A stretch of 64,000 nt of DNA from Mesorhizobium carmichaelinearum. GTDB taxonomy: Bacteria > Pseudomonadota > Alphaproteobacteria > Rhizobiales > Rhizobiaceae. Position 1 is the first letter of the stretch, and every line of letters begins with the position of its first letter. The notes below the pieces were generated by a model. It made no database searches. It was not told where the DNA came from and saw only the letters and a list, made by a program, of their open reading frames with translations. The DNA is taken from NCBI RefSeq assembly GCF_900199455.1, contig NZ_FZQR01000004.1, positions 434,001 to 498,000 of the forward strand. Reading direction: 5' to 3'. A program made the position numbers and the translations under genes. This document shows, in pieces, positions 55,814-64,000 of this stretch.

Positions 55814-55912
55814 TCAGGTCAGAACCCCTTCGTCCTTGGTGGTCAGCACAGTGCGCCAGCTAGGCTTCTCAAAGACGCTGACCACGTAGGTTGTTACCGG
55901 CTTGTCGGTCAT
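55814..55912 (-). CDS. possible 32-residue protein
   Basis: ATG 55912 opens a 32-codon frame (MTDKPVTTYVVSVFEKPSWR, then TVLTTKDEGVLT) ending at TGA 55814-55816. GGGTAAAAG lies just upstream as a weak ribosome-binding site, and the copy-2 hairpin is 24 bases downstream as a terminator. The residues look coherent (beta-prone, no rare codons). Support is limited to these contextual signs; it could be non-coding. Confidence 0.3.
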   Translation of the reverse strand: MTDKPVTTYVVSVFEKPSWRTVLTTKDEGVLT

Positions 55913-55987
55913 CTTTTACCCTGTGCACTCAAAGGCGGCGCCTCTGTCTTAACGCTTACTCAACCTGTCTTATATTAGAGTACGCTA

Positions 55988-56116
55988 ATGCGATTCTCCA
56001 TCCTGCTTTTTTGCATGGGGGCCTTCTTCTGTTGGGATTTCGCCGCCAACGAAGGGGAATTCACCACTAGGCTTGGTATGCGAGTTGCCAACCTGATCCA
56101 AACGTCAGGGCTTTGA
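55988..56116 (+). CDS. possible 42-residue membrane or exported protein
   Basis: ATG 55988 to TGA 56114-56116. The first 17 residues (MRFSILLFCMGAFFCWD) form a hydrophobic helix, followed by FAANEGEFTTRLGMRVANL. This is the layout of a one-span small membrane protein with an outward or inward amphipathic tail. No clear Shine-Dalgarno sequence is present, and the function is unknown. Confidence 0.4.
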   Translation: MRFSILLFCMGAFFCWDFAANEGEFTTRLGMRVANLIQTSGL

Positions 56117-56199
56117 AGGTTTTGGAAATCTCGCGCGTAAGCTGCCAGCGTCATTGCTTGTTATGATTCCCTCCTAGCGCAAACGCGGGACCGCGATTC

Positions 56200-56385
56200 T
56201 CACCCACCCCTTGCCTTGCCGTAGGCGTTTGGGCTGGTGTCCGGCGTGTAGCTCAGGCCGACGTCGTTCCCGTTGCATTTCTTGCATCGAAGCTTCGGCC
56301 TGATATCCCATTCCATGGCTGGTGCATCGGGGCCGAAGCGGTCGCGAAGCTTCACCAGGTCGAGCTTTTGCTTATGGTGACGCCG
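56200..56385 (-). pseudogene. zinc-ribbon-like protein fragment
   Basis: The last ~61 codons of an open frame read LDLVKLRDRFGPDAPAMEWD, then RPKLRCKKCNGNDVGL and a polar tail ending KARGG. RCKKC is a CxxC knuckle. The N-terminal partner CxxC expected for a zinc ribbon is missing: the frame upstream of 56385 is simply the antiphase reading of the secreted-protein gene, whose stop is at 56387. The gene therefore looks truncated at its 5' end, though a GTG inside could still start a short product. Confidence 0.45.
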
Positions 56386-56386
56386 G

Positions 56387-56692
56387 CTACCTTGCCACGA
56401 AGAGATTGCTCGCAATGCATCTATGGACCGGGCAATAATCTGTGTCGGTCGTCGGCACGCCTGCGCCAGTAGCCACCTCGCCAGGACCGCATTGCTTCTG
56501 CCCGCTGACATAGAGGTCGTAGCGCGTCAGGCTGAGGTTGAATATGGAGCGGTAGCGAATGACGGTGGTGCCGTCCTGCTTCAGTAGTGCCTGAACTTCG
56601 GCGCAACTCAGGCCGGCGATATCCCTGCGCTCTTGCGCTTGAGCCTGCACCACGAGGAAGAGTAACGGAATTGCAATCGCGATCGGTTTCAT
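56387..56692 (-). CDS. small secreted Cys-containing protein (101 aa)
   Basis: ATG 56692. Signal peptide MKPIAIAIPLLFLVVQAQA; mature residues begin QERRDIAGLSCAEVQALLKQ, then TTVIRYRSIFNLSLTRYDLY and four Cys in all (LSC, KQC, DYC, HRC), consistent with two disulfides in the periplasm. It resembles small rhizobial periplasmic proteins but no named family is certain. The truncated zinc-ribbon fragment follows its stop directly, suggesting a deletion joined them. Confidence 0.6.
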   Translation of the reverse strand: MKPIAIAIPLLFLVVQAQAQERRDIAGLSCAEVQALLKQDGTTVIRYRSIFNLSLTRYDLYVSGQKQCGPGEVATGAGVPTTDTDYCPVHRCIASNLFVAR

Positions 56693-56974
56693 GGCGCCCC
56701 ACCGGCGTTTTCGCCCGACCGATGGTGTAGACTTGACCAACCGATATGAAAAGCCCTCTGCCTTTGGCCTCGCCAAAGGACGACATGCGGTCGGTGTCGT
56801 CGATGGTCGAGAAAATCCTGACCATGTACCTGCGCGACAAGGGCTACCAGGAAACTCGCTGGTGGCCTTGCAATTGGGCTCGAAATAGCGGTCGGAATGG
56901 CGATTGCAAGGTAAGTCCGCCGCTGCCGGTACATCCGCGGTCAGCGACGGCGCCAAGGCAAGCCCCGGCGATCC

Positions 56975-57052
56975 CTAGAAAGGCCACGCCAGCGCCAAAA
57001 CGACGCCAGCCGAGAGCATGAACGCCAGCCAAGGCGTCACATTATCGACCAT
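56975..57052 (-). CDS. possible 25-residue hydrophobic peptide
   Basis: ATG 57052 has GAGGT seven bases upstream and opens a 25-codon frame ending at TAG 56975-56977: MVDNVTPWLAFMLSAGVVLA then LAWPF. It would be one short membrane helix. Support is the ribosome-binding site and hydrophobic pattern only; it may be a decayed gene end. Confidence 0.25.
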   Translation of the reverse strand: MVDNVTPWLAFMLSAGVVLALAWPF

Positions 57053-57064
57053 TGACTGACCTCA

Positions 57065-57445
57065 GTGCATCTCGGATTGCAAGCGAAGCCTGCCTGCGCA
57101 TTTCAGCCTGGCTCTCCTTAGAGACGGATCCGCCGCCTGGATTCGACCTTCTGGGTGTCGCCGGAGTCTCCGCCAATCATGCCGCCAGTCGAGAAGCCAT
57201 AGACGGCGCGATGAGCGATCTGCTGCGGTGTGGGGGACAGCCCCTGCGCGCCATACCCGATGATGCCGCTTACGTTGTGGGCGTTGGACCTGGCGGTTGC
57301 CAAAGCCTTCAGATACGCCGGATACAGAGGGTTTAGGGTGCCTGTAGGCGGTTAGAAGCGAGTTGTACGTTTTCAGAAGCTCCGCTTGTGCTGCCCGCCA
57401 GGCTTCCACGATCACACCATAGGCTAACGCGATCACACAGTTCAC
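57065..57445 (-). pseudogene. frameshifted gene remnant, possibly phage tail-related
   Basis: Coding-like peptide continues through three frames: VIVEAWRAAQAELLKTYNSL in the first, then LNPLYPAYLKALATARSNAH and GFSTGGMIGGDSGDTQKVE in the second, then SVSKESQAEMRRQASLAIRD in the third, ending at TAA near 57048. At least two frameshifts (near 57340 and 57140) break it. The GGMIGG-DTQ-VE stretch recalls the C-termini of phage tail tape-measure proteins; this is a weak resemblance. No intact start is seen. Confidence 0.35.
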
Positions 57446-57692
57446 AAGTACCTACAAGCGGTCGATTTTTCAGGGATGTAGCCACTCCAAAAGCCCGTCG
57501 CGGGTCGCTCCTATGGCGGGTTTTCATTGATCGCGGAGTGGTTTGGGGCCACGGCGTCCGGCTTTGTTGACCGTCAGCGCCCTTTCTTATCCGTCGGCGT
57601 GATTTCCGAGTTCCGTAATATCTTGCGACTATATTAGAGAAGGCGCATGTTTGTCGTAGAGCAGTCTCAAATCTCAGCGACGGAGCCAAACA
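57446..57692. other. gap before the carbonic anhydrase gene, with a terminator-like stem
   Basis: About 250 bases without a gene. AAAAGCCCG (57488 onward) and CGGGTTTTC (to about 57523) could form the ends of a stem and a two-way terminator. Closer to the next gene the sequence becomes AT-richer (57600-57650), as expected for a promoter. Confidence 0.3.
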
Positions 57693-58412
57693 GTGTGCAG
57701 TAACTGCGACGGTGAAGGGGTTGGCCGGAGGGATTTCCTCAAAGTCGGCGCGGGACTCGTTGCGTTCGGTTTTGGTGGAGCGTCATGGCCGGCGCGCGCG
57801 GACGAGAGCGCGGCGCCGCAGCTGACCCTCGATGAATCACTGGCTGCGCTGAAATCCGGCAATGAACGCTATATCAGCCACCCGGAACTTTGCTCGAACG
57901 ACCTTGCCGCGCAGCGGAACGCTGTCGCCACACACCAGGCCCCCTGGGCCACGATCATCAGTTGCGCCGACAGTCGCGTTCCGCCGGAGCTGATCTTCGG
58001 CGGCCATGGTGTTGGAGAACTGTTCGTCGCCCGGAATGCCGGCAACCTCGTCGACACTGCGACGCTCGGCACGGTCGAATACGGCGCGGCGGTGCTCGGC
58101 TCACCCTTGATTGTCGTCCTGGCGCACACAAGTTGCGGAGCCGTCAAGGCTGCGTGCGACGTGGTCACCAAGAATGCGACTTATCCCGGCGCGATCGGCT
58201 CGATGATCGAACCGATCCTGCCTGCGGCGATCGCAGTGCGCAGCCAAGCGGGCGATTTCGTCGACAACACCGCCAAGGAGAGCGCGCAGAGGACGGCGAT
58301 GCGCTTGACCGCTTCGAGCAAACTGTTGGCCGGTCTTACCAAGGCGGGAAAGCTGAAGATCGTCGCGGGGATCTATGATCTCCAAACGGGTGCGGTGACC
58401 TACATCGAATAA
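57693..58412 (+). CDS. exported beta-carbonic anhydrase
   Basis: 239 residues from GTG 57693, with GGAG upstream. A twin-arginine signal GRRDFLKVGAGLVAFGFGG near residue 11 ends in ARA, so the folded zinc enzyme is exported. Zinc site: Cys and Asp in SCADSRVPPELIF, His and Cys in LAHTSCGAVKAA. ARNAGNLVD is also typical. It interconverts CO2 and bicarbonate; periplasmic placement suggests CO2 or pH handling at the cell surface. It is monocistronic by appearance. Confidence 0.92.
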   Translation: MCSNCDGEGVGRRDFLKVGAGLVAFGFGGASWPARADESAAPQLTLDESLAALKSGNERYISHPELCSNDLAAQRNAVATHQAPWATIISCADSRVPPELIFGGHGVGELFVARNAGNLVDTATLGTVEYGAAVLGSPLIVVLAHTSCGAVKAACDVVTKNATYPGAIGSMIEPILPAAIAVRSQAGDFVDNTAKESAQRTAMRLTASSKLLAGLTKAGKLKIVAGIYDLQTGAVTYIE

Positions 58413-58451
58413 CACACCACCATACGACGCCCGACCCGCCGCGATCGACCT

Positions 58452-58949
58452 TCAGCCGCGCCGCGACAGATGGACGTCGAGTACGGCGGCCTTCTTTGCA
58501 ATCAGGCCTTCCAGATCCGCGTCCGACCGTTTGGTGCCGGTCCGTTCGCGCAGCAGCGAGATCACCGCGCTCATTGAAAGCGGCGCGGGCTGGGCACCCA
58601 GAATGGAATCCACCGCGCCGGCAACATCCGGGGTCTCCGTGGGTGCTCGCATGGTCGGTTCCTTTCTGTCCAGGCCGGCCTCGGCGATATCGGCCGGTGC
58701 TCTGACACCGCGATCGAAGACGACTACCAGGCCGTTCTTGACGGCCAGCGCTGCGAGCATATCGTCGAGCTTGCGGTCTGAGAGGGCTGGATCCGTGGGT
58801 TTCAACATCCTGCGGACCACCCTGGCAGCCTGATCCGTCGACACGAAGTCATAATGCCGTTTTCTGGCCTCGACATATTGTTCGATGATCATGCCCAGGC
58901 GTCGGGCTGCAATATCCCTGGGTTCTTGCGCATCCTTCGGTTCTTGCAC
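58452..58949 (-). CDS. protein of unknown function with two helical modules
   Basis: 165 residues from GTG 58949, chosen because AAGGAGG lies five bases upstream; a longer frame from 59054 lacks such a site. The N-terminal part has RRLGMIIEQYVEARKRHYDFVSTDQAARVVRRMLK and a short acidic-basic linker; the middle has VKNGLVVVFDRGV; the C-terminal module AVDSILGAQPAPLSMSAVISLLRERTGTK resembles a winged-helix or small helical domain. No signal peptide. Function not recognised. It converges with the carbonic anhydrase gene. Confidence 0.6.
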   Translation of the reverse strand: MQEPKDAQEPRDIAARRLGMIIEQYVEARKRHYDFVSTDQAARVVRRMLKPTDPALSDRKLDDMLAALAVKNGLVVVFDRGVRAPADIAEAGLDRKEPTMRAPTETPDVAGAVDSILGAQPAPLSMSAVISLLRERTGTKRSDADLEGLIAKKAAVLDVHLSRRG

Positions 58950-59123
58950 CTGGGCCTCCTTGGGCTGCCGTGCGTGCAAATTCGGCAGCCCACAGGAAAT
59001 AGTGCGGCCAGGTCGGACATCAAACGCTCTTCGATCATTCGGCGCATCTGCCAATGAGGCCGGAACGATCCTGCGGCTGAAGCATTTCGCTCCATGACCA
59101 GCTCATTGAGGGAAGGCCGGGCC

Positions 59124-60185
59124 ATGAAGATCGCCCATGTCGCACCATTGTACGAATCCGTGCCGCCAAGGCTCTATGGCGGGACGGAGCGCATCATCTC
59201 CTATCTTACGGAGGCTCTCGTCGACCTCGGCCACGACGTGACGCTGTTCGCCAGCGGCGACACCAAGACCTCCGCCAGGCTCGTGCCATGCCGTGAGCGG
59301 GCGCTTCGTCTTGATCCCCGTCCGCTGAAGTCCGAGATCGCGGCGCATCTATCGATGCTCGATGAGGTAAGGAAAAGGGCTGAAGATTTCGACGTCATTC
59401 ACTTCCATCTCAGCCATTTCCTGCATTTCCCGTTTTTCCGCGACATGTCGCAGCGTACTGTGACGACACCTCATGGCAGGCTGGACTACGCGGACCTCGC
59501 ACAAGCCTATGATCGGTTCCCGCGCTTCCCGATGATTTCGATATCGCGCAGCCAGCGGGCGCGGTTCGCATCCGCCAACTGGCTAGCGACAATCCACCAC
59601 GGCCTGCCGGTCGATCTCTACGAACCCGATTTCGAGGCAGGTTCGGAAGGCGGCTATCTTGCTTTTCTCGGCAGGATGTCGCGCGACAAGCGCCCGGATC
59701 GGGCAATTGAGATCGCTCGCCGCACCGGCTTGAAGCTCAAGCTCGCGGCCAAGATCGGTGACGACGATCGCGCCTATTTCGAGGAAGTCGTCCAGCCGAT
59801 GATCGATGGCCACCAGATCGAATATGTCGGCGAGATCAATGAGCAGCAGAAAGAGGCGTTTCTCGGAAACGCTACCGCCCTGCTTTTCCCGATCGATTGG
59901 CCGGAGCCGTTCGGTCTTGCGGTGATCGAGGCGATGGCCTGCGGGACGCCTGTCATGGCCTGGAGTTGCGGTGCCATGCCGGAGATCGTTGATCACGGCG
60001 TGACCGGTTTCGTCGTCGAGACTATCGAAGATGCTGTTGCCTCCATGCCGGCTCTCCTGCAACTCGACAGGCGGCGTGTCAGGGCGGTGTTCGAGCGGCG
60101 CTTTTCAGCCCGCAGGATGGGGCAGGATTACGCCGCCGCCTATGCAGAGCTGGTCGACGCCGGCGGTCACGTCAAGGCCTCGTAG
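59124..60185 (+). CDS. family GT4 glycosyltransferase
   Basis: 353 residues from ATG 59124 (MKIAHVAPLYESVPPRLYGG), following a purine-rich leader. The GT4 pattern is clear: N-terminal Rossmann domain with GGTERIISYLTEALVDLGHDVTLFASGD, linker, and a C-terminal domain with GYLAFLGRMSRDKRPDRAIEIARR and the EX7E motif PEPFGLAVIEAMACGTPVM. It transfers a sugar from a nucleotide donor with retention. Acceptor unknown; two carbohydrate genes follow, so a role in storage or compatible-solute sugars is likely. Confidence 0.9.
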   Translation: MKIAHVAPLYESVPPRLYGGTERIISYLTEALVDLGHDVTLFASGDTKTSARLVPCRERALRLDPRPLKSEIAAHLSMLDEVRKRAEDFDVIHFHLSHFLHFPFFRDMSQRTVTTPHGRLDYADLAQAYDRFPRFPMISISRSQRARFASANWLATIHHGLPVDLYEPDFEAGSEGGYLAFLGRMSRDKRPDRAIEIARRTGLKLKLAAKIGDDDRAYFEEVVQPMIDGHQIEYVGEINEQQKEAFLGNATALLFPIDWPEPFGLAVIEAMACGTPVMAWSCGAMPEIVDHGVTGFVVETIEDAVASMPALLQLDRRRVRAVFERRFSARRMGQDYAAAYAELVDAGGHVKAS

Positions 60186-60221
60186 CGGAAGTGCCTTTCA
60201 GAATGAACAAGGACAGGCCTA

Positions 60222-62390
60222 TTGACCATCAGCCCACTTGACGAGCGCACGCTCGATCCGGCGATCGCACTGGCGTCTCTCGATGAGACGGCGCCGCGGG
60301 AACCGCACAGGCTCTTCGCCCTCAAGCATGGCGACTGCTTTGTCGTCGCCGACGCTTATGGCGATATACGCGGCGTCGGCGACGGGTTTTTTCGCGACGA
60401 CACGCGCGTGCTTTCCGAATTTCGCCTCACCGTCGGCGGGCGGTCGACGTCATTGCTTGGCGCATCGCTGAGCCAGGACAATGTCCTCTTCACCACCAAC
60501 CTGACCAATCTGCCGATCGAGAGTGCCGCTGGCCGCCAGATTCCGCAAGGCGCTATCCATATCGAGCGCGTCAGGTTGCTGTGGGAGGAAAGGCTTTATG
60601 AGCGCATAACGCTGTCCAACTACAGCCGGGAGCATTCGACGATCCTGCTGTCGCTGCGTTTTGCCGCCGATTTTCGCGACATGTTCGAGGTCCGCGGCTC
60701 GACCCGGTCAAAGCGTGGCACCACCCATACGGCGGAGATTACCCGCAACGCGGTCGTGCTTCGCTACGAAGGCCTGGACAAGGTGGTGCGCACATCCGCG
60801 ATTTCTTTTTCGCAGACGCCCGACCAACTGACCTCCGAGCGGGCCGATTTCGTCATCGCCGTCACCAAGCGCAGCAGCCAGACGCTTTACGTGGAGGTGG
60901 GCAACGAGACCGACGATCGCCCCGAAAGCCGTCGGTTTCGCGCAGCCGCCGCCCGTGCCCGTTTCGGCATGCGCGCCAAGCGGCGGCACGGCGCGACGCT
61001 GCACAGTTCGGGCCGCGTCTTCAACGACTGGATGGAGCGGGCGCGCGCCGATGTCGCGCTGCTCACGACGGAACTGCCAACCGGGCCCTATCCCTATGCC
61101 GGTATACCGTGGTTCTCCACGGCCTTCGGCCGGGATGGCGTGATCTCGGCCTTGCAGATGCTTTGGCTCAATCCCGGTCTGGCGCGCGGCGTCCTGGCGT
61201 TTCTCGCCCAGCACCAGGCGACCGAGACCTCGCCTTTCAGCGATTCCGAACCCGGCAAGATCATGCACGAGACCCGCAAGGGCGAGATGGTGGCGCTCAG
61301 CGAGTTGCCGTTCGGCCGCTACTATGGCGGTGTCGACACGACGCCGCTCTATATCCATCTTGCCTGCGCCTACGCGGACCGCACGGGGGACATAGCCTTC
61401 ATCGATACGCTGTGGCCATCGCTGTGCGCCGCGGCCGAGTGGATCGAAACGGCGAGCCGGTCGACGGGTTTCCTCACCTACCAGCGCGCCGCCGAATCCG
61501 GCCTTGCCAACCAGGGCTGGAAGGACAGTTTCGATTCCGTCTTTCACGCCGATGGCCGCATTCCGAAGGGGCCGATCGCCCTGGTCGAGGTGCAGGGCTA
61601 TGTCTTCGCGGCGTTCCAGGGGTTGGCGAAGCTGGCACGGCTGCGCGGCGAAACGGAGCGGGCGGAGAGCTGGGAAATACGCGCCGATGCCATTCGCCAA
61701 CAAGTCGAGCGCCATTTCTGGATCGAAGAACTCGGCTATTATGCGCTAGCACTGGATGGCGACGGTCAACCCTGCAAGGTGCGCACATCAAATGCCGGTC
61801 ACCTGCTTTATGTCGGCCTTCCCAGCCCGGATCGCGCGCGCATGGTCGCCGACCAACTGCTGTCGGCTTCGTTCCATTCCGGCTGGGGGCTAAGGACGTT
61901 GGCGGACGACGCGATCTTCTTCAATCCGATGTCCTATCACAACGGATCTATCTGGCCGCACGACACCGCGATCTGCGCCACCGGACTGGCGCGATACGGC
62001 AACCGCGACAGCGTGGTGCGATTGATGAGCGGAACCTTCGAATCCGCCGTCCACTTCAACATGCGGCTGCCCGAACTCTTTTGCGGCTTCACGCGCGCGG
62101 CCGGTGAAGCGCCGATTGCCTATCCGGTGGCCTGCCTGCCGCAAGCCTGGTCCGCCGGCTCTGCCTTCATGCTCATGCAGTCGTGCCTCGGCCTTCAGAT
62201 CGATGGCTGGACAGGCGAGATCCATGTGACTCGGCCGCGCCTGCCCATCGGCATCGACAGCCTCGTCATCCGCCATCTTTCGGTAGGGCAGGCGGCGGTG
62301 GATCTGACATTCCGGCGCGTCGGAGATCGTGTCGGCGCCTTCCTTGCGGAACCGCATGAGGGGCTGGTGCCACTCGTGGTCAGAAGCTGA
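60222..62390 (+). CDS. amylo-alpha-1,6-glucosidase (glycogen-debranching-type) protein
   Basis: 722 residues from TTG 60222, which has AAGGA nine bases upstream. Residues ~30-240 form the GDE_N_bis-type beta domain (FALKHGDCFVVADAYGDIRG, FFRDDTRVLSEFRLTVGGR). The C-terminal (alpha/alpha) barrel has YPYAGIPWFSTAFGRDGVISALQMLWLNP and DNTPL-like GGVDTTPLYIHLACAYADRTGD, with NQGWKDSFDSVFHADG as a likely acidic active site. It should hydrolyse alpha-1,6 or related glucosidic bonds. It sits 36 bases after the glycosyltransferase gene. Confidence 0.9.
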   Translation: MTISPLDERTLDPAIALASLDETAPREPHRLFALKHGDCFVVADAYGDIRGVGDGFFRDDTRVLSEFRLTVGGRSTSLLGASLSQDNVLFTTNLTNLPIESAAGRQIPQGAIHIERVRLLWEERLYERITLSNYSREHSTILLSLRFAADFRDMFEVRGSTRSKRGTTHTAEITRNAVVLRYEGLDKVVRTSAISFSQTPDQLTSERADFVIAVTKRSSQTLYVEVGNETDDRPESRRFRAAAARARFGMRAKRRHGATLHSSGRVFNDWMERARADVALLTTELPTGPYPYAGIPWFSTAFGRDGVISALQMLWLNPGLARGVLAFLAQHQATETSPFSDSEPGKIMHETRKGEMVALSELPFGRYYGGVDTTPLYIHLACAYADRTGDIAFIDTLWPSLCAAAEWIETASRSTGFLTYQRAAESGLANQGWKDSFDSVFHADGRIPKGPIALVEVQGYVFAAFQGLAKLARLRGETERAESWEIRADAIRQQVERHFWIEELGYYALALDGDGQPCKVRTSNAGHLLYVGLPSPDRARMVADQLLSASFHSGWGLRTLADDAIFFNPMSYHNGSIWPHDTAICATGLARYGNRDSVVRLMSGTFESAVHFNMRLPELFCGFTRAAGEAPIAYPVACLPQAWSAGSAFMLMQSCLGLQIDGWTGEIHVTRPRLPIGIDSLVIRHLSVGQAAVDLTFRRVGDRVGAFLAEPHEGLVPLVVRS

Positions 62391-62499
62391 AAAATCGGAA
62401 CCATCCCGCACCACAGGCGTTGGACCACCAGACTATGGGTGCCGGAACTCCCAGTCAACGAAGACGCTGCGGTATCCCATTGAAAGGTAATCGGTTTCA

Positions 62500-64000
62500 A
62501 TGCCCGACGACAGTTCGTATCTGGTTGTTCCTTCATTCGCTTTATGGCTCTTCACCCTTGCAGCGGTCGGCGTCCTGGCCATCGCGCTGGTGACCATGAT
62601 GGTGCGGGCGCGCCGAGGCGCACGGATTGCCGTGGGGAACAGCCCTGCTCACAGCCCATTGCCGGAATTCGAGAAGAATGGGCAGTCGGCCGTTGCCGCA
62701 CTGGTGCAATGGTCACCTGAAACGCTGCGTCACATCCTCGCAACCGAATTGCCCGATGCGCAGGTGATCGTCGTTTCAAATCGTGAGCCGTATATCCACA
62801 ACCGCGAGGGCGACGACATCCAGCTGGTGGTACCCGCCAGCGGGCTCGTCTCCGCCCTGGAGCCGATCACGCGCGCCTGTGCGGGCACGTGGATCGCCTA
62901 TGGCGGTGGTTCGGCCGACAAGCTGGTGGTCGACAAGAACGACCGGATCGAGGTGCCGCCTGACAATCCTTCCTACACACTGCGCCGCGTCTGGCTGAGC
63001 GAGGAGGAACAGCAAGGCTATTACCTCGGCTTTGCCAATGAAGGTCTCTGGCCGCTTTGCCATATCGCCTTCACCCGGCCGATATTCCGCGCCTCGGATT
63101 GGGAAGCCTATGAGGCGGTTAACCGCAAATTCGCCGACACCGTCGTCGCGGAAGCCCGCAACGAGCGGCCGATCGTGCTGGTCCAGGATTACCATTTCGC
63201 GCTGTTGCCGCGGATGATCCGGGAGCGGCTGCCGGAGGCGATCATCATCACCTTCTGGCACATTCCATGGCCGAATTCGGAAGTGTTCAGCATCTGTCCA
63301 TGGCGTGAGAAGATTCTCGAAGGCCTGCTCGGCAGTTCGATCGTCGGCTTTCACACCCAGTTCCATTGCAACAACTTCATCGACAGCGTCGATCGTTTCC
63401 TGGAAAGCCGGATCGAGCGCGAGGATTCGGCCATTTCCTATGGCGGCGAGATCAGCCTCGTTCACGCCTATCCGATTTCAATCGAGTGGTCGCCGCCCCA
63501 CCTGGACAAACTGCCAGATGTCGCGCAATGCCGTCGGCAGGTTCGCGAGAAATTCGGCCTGGCCGAACATGTCAAACTGTGCGTGGGCGTTGAGCGTCTC
63601 GACTACACCAAGGGCATCCTCGATCGCTTCAACGCACTCGATGAACTGCTGACGCTTCATCCGGAATGGATCGGCAAGGTGGCGCTCTTGCAGATCGCGG
63701 CGCCCAGCCGCGGCACTCTGCCTGCCTATCAACAATTGTATGAGGAGTGCCTGCTCCATGCCGAGGATCTCAACCAGCGCTATGGCCGCGAAGGCTACAC
63801 CCCCGTCCTGATGGTGACGGAACATCACTCGCAGCAGCAGGTCTACGAAATCTACCGTGCCGCCGACGTTTGCATGGTCACCAGCCTGCATGACGGCATG
63901 AACCTGGTTGCCAAGGAGTTTGTCGCGGCGCGCGAGGATGAACAGGGTGTGCTGCTGCTCAGCATGTTTGCCGGCGCTTCGAAGGAGCTGCTGGAAGCCC
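62500..64000 (+). CDS. trehalose-6-phosphate synthase (GT20), membrane-anchored, 3' end outside window
   Basis: About 500 residues seen from ATG 62500; the frame runs off the right edge. Residues ~10-38 are a hydrophobic membrane anchor ([20 protein letters not shown]), an addition not found in soluble OtsA. From residue ~95 GT20 motifs follow: [21 protein letters not shown]-like [67 protein letters not shown] and [13 protein letters not shown]. It makes trehalose-6-phosphate from UDP-glucose and glucose-6-phosphate. It lies 109 bases after the debranching-type gene. Confidence 0.93.
   Translation, partial: MPDDSSYLVVPSFALWLFTLAAVGVLAIALVTMMVRARRGARIAVGNSPAHSPLPEFEKNGQSAVAALVQWSPETLRHILATELPDAQVIVVSNREPYIHNREGDDIQLVVPASGLVSALEPITRACAGTWIAYGGGSADKLVVDKNDRIEVPPDNPSYTLRRVWLSEEEQQGYYLGFANEGLWPLCHIAFTRPIFRASDWEAYEAVNRKFADTVVAEARNERPIVLVQDYHFALLPRMIRERLPEAIIITFWHIPWPNSEVFSICPWREKILEGLLGSSIVGFHTQFHCNNFIDSVDRFLESRIEREDSAISYGGEISLVHAYPISIEWSPPHLDKLPDVAQCRRQVREKFGLAEHVKLCVGVERLDYTKGILDRFNALDELLTLHPEWIGKVALLQIAAPSRGTLPAYQQLYEECLLHAEDLNQRYGREGYTPVLMVTEHHSQQQVYEIYRAADVCMVTSLHDGMNLVAKEFVAAREDEQGVLLLSMFAGASKELLEA

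Noticed and set aside
55751..55978. 75-codon plus-strand frame in the decayed zone
   Set aside because: It crosses a hairpin element and is antisense to a more plausible small frame; no start signal.
54548..57692. Integrative element with att sites at tRNA-Lys
   Set aside because: No integrase and no repeat of the tRNA 3' end were found in the window; kept only as a hypothesis.
59062..59086. EcfG-type general stress promoter before the GT4 gene
   Set aside because: GGAAC is followed after 16 bases by CATT rather than the CGTT expected for the -10; too weak to call.

Overview
The window looks like chromosomal DNA of an alphaproteobacterium of the order Rhizobiales, most likely Mesorhizobium or a close relative. 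The grounds are high GC content, rhizobial gene families (BA14K, DUF2160 GlpU, Anbu cluster, standalone RAM protein), alphaproteobacterial SOS boxes of the form GAAC-N7-GAAC, and a glycerol ABC operon in the order described for Rhizobium leguminosarum (glpDSTPQUV). No species can be assigned from the sequence alone.

Layout. 1-2 kb: 5' part of a Tat-exported PhoX-type phosphatase and a small secreted protein, both minus. 2.1-8.0 kb: urtABCDE, a high-affinity urea ABC importer behind a near-consensus sigma-54 promoter. 8.2-16.9 kb: a 58-residue protein, a diguanylate cyclase, a TPR-sulfotransferase, a short autotransporter, a DUF72 protein, an alkaline-phosphatase-superfamily protein with a duplicated DUF72 start in front of it, a methyltransferase-like protein and a GNAT acetyltransferase. 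17.0-23.2 kb: uvrA and ssb, divergent, each with its own LexA box, separated by a ClpP paralogue and an ArsR/SRPBCC pair. 23.3-28.8 kb: OsmC, an octanucleotide tandem repeat, MarC, VOC, DUF1579-like, AraC, ParB-like and SulP genes. 28.9-36.7 kb: gyrA, then coaD-ppiA-ppiB-ydcZ-queA-orf-tgt, a compact housekeeping operon. 37.5-43.4 kb: a RAM protein, the Anbu cluster (ATP-grasp, alpha-E, transglutaminase, proteasome-like protease) and a PLP decarboxylase. 43.5-53.7 kb: glpR, glpD, glpSTPQUV and glpK, a complete glycerol uptake and catabolism locus with visible operators. 53.7-57.7 kb: a BA14K protein, tRNA-Lys, then a gene-poor, partly decayed stretch with several small ORFs. 57.7-64 kb: an exported beta-carbonic anhydrase, an unknown protein, and a glycosyltransferase, glycogen-debranching-type glucosidase and membrane-anchored trehalose-6-phosphate synthase (cut by the window end).

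How genes work together. urtABCDE imports urea under nitrogen limitation. GlpSTPQUV imports glycerol, GlpK phosphorylates it, GlpD oxidises glycerol-3-phosphate, and GlpR probably represses the set. UvrA and SSB belong to the SOS regulon. QueA and Tgt act in queuosine tRNA modification. The Anbu cluster is a conserved system whose substrate is, to my knowledge, unknown.

Main points for follow-up: the two glycerol ATPases have complementary defects that fall in one composite ATP site; Tgt has lost three of four zinc ligands; the Anbu cluster; DNA repeats with quadruplex or cruciform potential; and the decayed zone beside tRNA-Lys. I found no CRISPR array, insertion sequence, integrase or rRNA. 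The most novel-looking biology is the Anbu cluster and the asymmetric glycerol importer, not a wholly unknown system.
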